Shown here: piece after piece, positions 61,684-64,000 of the stretch | Layout: each line of letters opens with the position of its first letter | How positions within the stretch are numbered: position 1 is the stretch's first letter | Origin: Pontibacter pamirensis | GTDB lineage: Bacteria; Bacteroidota; Bacteroidia; Cytophagales; Hymenobacteraceae | Assembly (NCBI RefSeq): GCF_010015475.1 | Contig: NZ_SSNI01000001.1 | Location: forward strand, 124,001-188,000 | Direction of reading: 5' to 3' | Length of the DNA: 64,000 bases | Notes under the pieces: generated by a model | Seen by the model: the letters and a program-made list of their open reading frames with translations, nothing else | What the model was told of the DNA's origin: nothing | Database searches by the model: none | Program-made: the position numbers and the translations under genes

Positions 61684-62562
61684 TTATGCTTTTGGATGGG
61701 CTTTCTCGAATACTGATTTAAGCTTCTCAATTGAGTTATGGGTATATACCTGCGTTGCCGCCAGGCTAGCATGCCCCAGTAAATCCTTTATTGCGTTCAG
61801 GTCCGCCCCCTTGTTCAGCAGGTGTGTCGCGAATGAATGGCGCAACACATGTGGGCTGTTATGTTCGGAGGTTGTGATCAAACTGATATACTTTTTAACA
61901 ACGCGATAAACGAATTTGGGATAAAGGGGACGTGCCTTATTAGTAACGAGCAATTTTACGGAATTGTTATCCGCAAAATACCGCTTCTTCTGGACTTCAT
62001 AAGCGGCGATACTATTCAGAAGGGAGTCGTTGAGGGGCACGATACGTTCTTTATTTCCCTTGCCTAATACACGCACCACCTTCGCCCTGTGGTCAATATC
62101 AGCATGTTCCACCCCAAGAAGCTCTGCCAAGCGTATACCGGTGCCATACAGAAACTCCAGAATCAGGCGATCGCGCTGTCCTTCAAAGTTTTCTTCGAAA
62201 GTAAAGTTGTCGAGCAGGGTGTTGAAGGGCTCCTCGAGCACAAAGGCAGGTAGTTTTTTAGACGCTTTAGGTGCTTTTATGCGCAGCATCGGGTTTATGG
62301 CTATGCGCTGTTGTGCAAGTAAAAAGCGGTAATAAGAGCGCAGGCAGGCAATCTTCCGGTTAATGGAGCGGGGTTGTATGTTGTGCTGCACCAGGGTCAG
62401 TAGCCAGGACCGGATAATGGTGTGGTCCGCCTCGGCAGCATCCGTGATTTCGTACACTTGCTGTAGGTACTGGGCAAACTGACCTAAATCAGTGTGGTAG
62501 GAGGTAAGGGTGTGCGGGCTGTACCGCTTCTCGTACTGGAGGTACTTGAAAAATAAATCCAT
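61684..62562 (-). CDS. xerC: XerC-type tyrosine recombinase
   Basis: The 292-residue product has an N-terminal SAM-like DNA-binding domain (RYSPHTLTSYHTDLGQFAQY) and a C-terminal catalytic domain. All catalytic residues are visible: R144 (GTGIRLAELL), K168 (GKGNKER), H238 and R241 (HVLRHSF), H264 (LLGHASL) and the nucleophile Y273 (QVYTH). The length and position between rpsU and hpf match the conserved chromosomal Xer recombinase of Bacteroidota, which resolves chromosome dimers, rather than a phage integrase. Its ATG lies inside the 3' arm of the perfect hairpin at 62559-62607, which may control translation or transcription. Confidence 0.92.
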   Translation of the reverse strand: MDLFFKYLQYEKRYSPHTLTSYHTDLGQFAQYLQQVYEITDAAEADHTIIRSWLLTLVQHNIQPRSINRKIACLRSYYRFLLAQQRIAINPMLRIKAPKASKKLPAFVLEEPFNTLLDNFTFEENFEGQRDRLILEFLYGTGIRLAELLGVEHADIDHRAKVVRVLGKGNKERIVPLNDSLLNSIAAYEVQKKRYFADNNSVKLLVTNKARPLYPKFVYRVVKKYISLITTSEHNSPHVLRHSFATHLLNKGADLNAIKDLLGHASLAATQVYTHNSIEKLKSVFEKAHPKA

Positions 62563-62607
62563 AAATTAGTATACCTGATGTTGTGAATCAGGTATACTAA
62601 TTTATGG
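62559..62607 (-). promoter_or_regulatory. 21-bp perfect hairpin overlapping the xerC start codon
   Basis: The arms at 62559-62579 and 62587-62607 are exact complements with the seven-base loop GTTGTGA. Read on the minus strand, the hairpin comes after rpsU, and its second arm contains the xerC ATG. The next codons give a T-rich tail (ATTTATTTTTC). It can act as a terminator or attenuator for rpsU and hide the xerC start. The two long arms with a short spacer also resemble a tyrosine-recombinase site; this is speculative. Confidence 0.75.
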
Positions 62608-62633
62608 AAAAATAAAGTATCTTGTTAGAAAGA

Positions 62634-62828
62634 CTAGTAGTTTTGATCGGCGAATATCTGCTGCTTGTATACGGCTCTTTCTTTCTGCTTTCTTCTTGCT
62701 ACTGATGGTTTTTCAAAGTAAGCTCTTGATCTCAGTTCTTTCAAAACACCAGTTCTTTCAAACTTCTTTTTGAATCTCTTCAATGCACGGTCTACAGACT
62801 CGTTATCTTTTACGTTGATAATAATCAT
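62634..62828 (-). CDS. rpsU: 30S ribosomal protein S21
   Basis: The 64-residue product is a typical bS21: it starts IIINVKDNESVDRALKRFKK and continues FERTGVLKELRSRAYFEKPS with a basic C-terminal end. It is part of the 30S platform near the 3' end of 16S rRNA. It is the first gene of rpsU-xerC-hpf. A good promoter lies 32-63 bases upstream. Confidence 0.96.
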   Translation of the reverse strand: MIIINVKDNESVDRALKRFKKKFERTGVLKELRSRAYFEKPSVARRKQKERAVYKQQIFADQNY

Positions 62829-62859
62829 ATTTCTCTCTTTTCTCTTTGAATTAGGGTTG

Positions 62860-62891
62860 CAAATTTAACTAAGCTTGTACCTAAAAATCAA
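62860..62891 (-). promoter_or_regulatory. Bacteroidota-type promoter of rpsU
   Basis: On the minus strand the -7 element TAAATTTG (62860-62867) fits TAnnTTTG exactly. A TTG at 62889-62891 stands 21 bases upstream at the expected -33 position. This is the best promoter match in the window. Confidence 0.65.
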
Positions 62892-62979
62892 CAGATTGGC
62901 TAAATATTTTTACCGCCATCCACTCTTTTTATTTAAAAAGGCCGGAAAACGGCTAAATAAACACCTCTCCGCAAGTTTA

Positions 62980-64000
62980 TTATTTAAGCACTGCTCTTGA
63001 GATAACAAGTTTTTGTATCTCACTTGTTCCCTCGCCGATGGTGCAAAGCTTCGCATCGCGATAATATTTCTCGGCAGGGTAGTCTTTTGTGAAGCCATAA
63101 CCGCCAAAAATCTGAACGGCTTCGTTGGCCACACGCACCGAAACCTCGGAGGCATACAGCTTGGCCATGGCAGATTCCTTGTTCACATTCAGGCCACGGT
63201 TCTTCATATCAGCTGCCTGGTAGGTCAGTAGAGAGGCAGCCTCTATTTCAGTAGCCATATCAGCCAGCTTAAAGGCGATACCCTGGAAACTGGAAATAGG
63301 CTTATTAAACTGGTTACGCTCCTGCGAGTACGCCAGCGCCGCATCGAAGGCACCCTGTGCTATCCCTAAAGAGAGGGCAGCAATAGAAATACGGCCACCG
63401 TCCAGCACTTTCATGGCCTGTATAAAGCCATCGCCAACCTCGCCCAGCACCTGATCTTTATGTACGCGGCAGTCCTCAAAAATAAGCTCTGTTGTTTCAG
63501 ATGCTCGCATGCCGAGTTTATTTTCTTTGCGGCCGGCGCTAAAACCAGGGGTGCCTTTTTCGATGATGAAGGCAGTCATACCATGCGAGTCGCCAACCTC
63601 TCCTGTGCGTACAATCACCACCGCCACATTGCCTGACTTGCCGTGTGTAATAAAGTTCTTGGCACCATTGATTACCCAATGGTCGCCATCCTGTACAGCT
63701 ACAGTGCGCATATTACCTGCATCAGAGCCAGTGTTTGGTTCTGTTAAGCCCCAAGCCCCAATCCACTCCGCTGAAGCCAGCTTCGGGAGGTACTGCTGCT
63801 TCTGTGCCTCGTTGCCGAACTGCAGAATATGGCCGGTGCACAGGGAGTTATGCGCTGCCATAGAAAGCCCGATAGATCCATCTATCCTGGACAGCTCTGC
63901 GATGGCTGTTACATATTCTGTATAGCCAAATCCTGACCCGCCATATTCATTAGGCACCAACACGCCCATCAAGCCTAACTCACCTAATTTTTTGAAGACC
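62980..64000 (-). CDS. Acyl-CoA dehydrogenase, 5' end outside window
   Basis: At least 340 residues are present. The gene runs off the window edge with about 40-50 N-terminal residues missing; the reading frame continues upstream of the internal Met as [19 protein letters not shown]. The enzyme oxidises acyl-CoA to trans-2-enoyl-CoA with FAD, passing electrons to ETF. Visible are the FAD-binding [33 protein letters not shown], the substrate-loop region and the C-terminal [20 protein letters not shown] with the usual catalytic Glu region toward the end ([14 protein letters not shown]). Short-chain or isovaleryl/butyryl type is likely. No other beta-oxidation gene is in view. Confidence 0.94.
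   Translation of the reverse strand, partial: VFKKLGELGLMGVLVPNEYGGSGFGYTEYVTAIAELSRIDGSIGLSMAAHNSLCTGHILQFGNEAQKQQYLPKLASAEWIGAWGLTEPNTGSDAGNMRTVAVQDGDHWVINGAKNFITHGKSGNVAVVIVRTGEVGDSHGMTAFIIEKGTPGFSAGRKENKLGMRASETTELIFEDCRVHKDQVLGEVGDGFIQAMKVLDGGRISIAALSLGIAQGAFDAALAYSQERNQFNKPISSFQGIAFKLADMATEIEAASLLTYQAADMKNRGLNVNKESAMAKLYASEVSVRVANEAVQIFGGYGFTKDYPAEKYYRDAKLCTIGEGTSEIQKLVISRAVLK

Noticed and set aside
61684..62562. Phage or mobile-element integrase
   Set aside because: The gene lies in the rpsU-xerC-hpf order and has the length and motifs of chromosomal Xer recombinases. No tRNA attachment site or phage genes are near.

Overview
This window comes from a Bacteroidota chromosome. Most likely it is a Cytophagales member close to Pontibacter or another Hymenobacteraceae; the genus is an inference from protein style, not a search result. 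The evidence is a SusC/SusD outer-membrane pair, type IX secretion components and sorting domains, many short-spacer lipoproteins, -7 promoter elements of the TAnnTTTG type, few Shine-Dalgarno sequences, and an rpsU-recombinase-hpf gene order that I recall as typical of the phylum. I found no tRNA, rRNA, CRISPR array, prophage or intact insertion sequence.

Layout. 1-8.5 kb: a conserved protein of unknown role divergent from a small [2Fe-2S] ferredoxin, thymidine kinase, PorZ, RecO, two tandem FKBP lipoproteins and a DHH phosphoesterase. 8.6-12 kb: ndk followed by two paralogous secreted MORN-like/TonB-C proteins, with a stranded second copy of the ndk 3' end and its terminator between them. 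12-25 kb: mostly housekeeping genes (LysM protein, MFS transporter, alpha/beta hydrolase, dxs, scpA, a UPF0104-type membrane protein, FAD monooxygenase, chromate transporter, asd) with several families of short intergenic repeats. 25-31 kb: large surface proteins (lamin-tail protein, five-TIG lipoprotein, beta-barrel). 31-36.5 kb: a TetR-ABC-HlyD-TolC operon whose only ABC ATPase has a strikingly degenerate nucleotide-binding domain. 36.6-48.4 kb: free-standing flavodiiron-like metallo-beta-lactamase protein, DEAD-box helicase, SMP-30 protein, a sugar dehydrogenase/cytochrome c pair, DUF2752 and TM2 membrane proteins, an M1 aminopeptidase with a sorting domain, and a MOSC protein. 49-58 kb: SusC/SusD followed by an amidase and an S9 peptidase, suggesting uptake and breakdown of peptides or amides. 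58-64 kb: two PAP2-like proteins, metK, then hpf-xerC-rpsU and a truncated acyl-CoA dehydrogenase.

The observations most worth following are the ndk-tail duplication, in which nine of ten differences are silent third-position changes and which therefore looks like recombined foreign DNA; the export operon built on a degenerate ABC protein; and a perfect 21-bp hairpin that contains the start codon of the XerC-type recombinase. Several convergent gene pairs share long perfect hairpins that can serve as bidirectional terminators.
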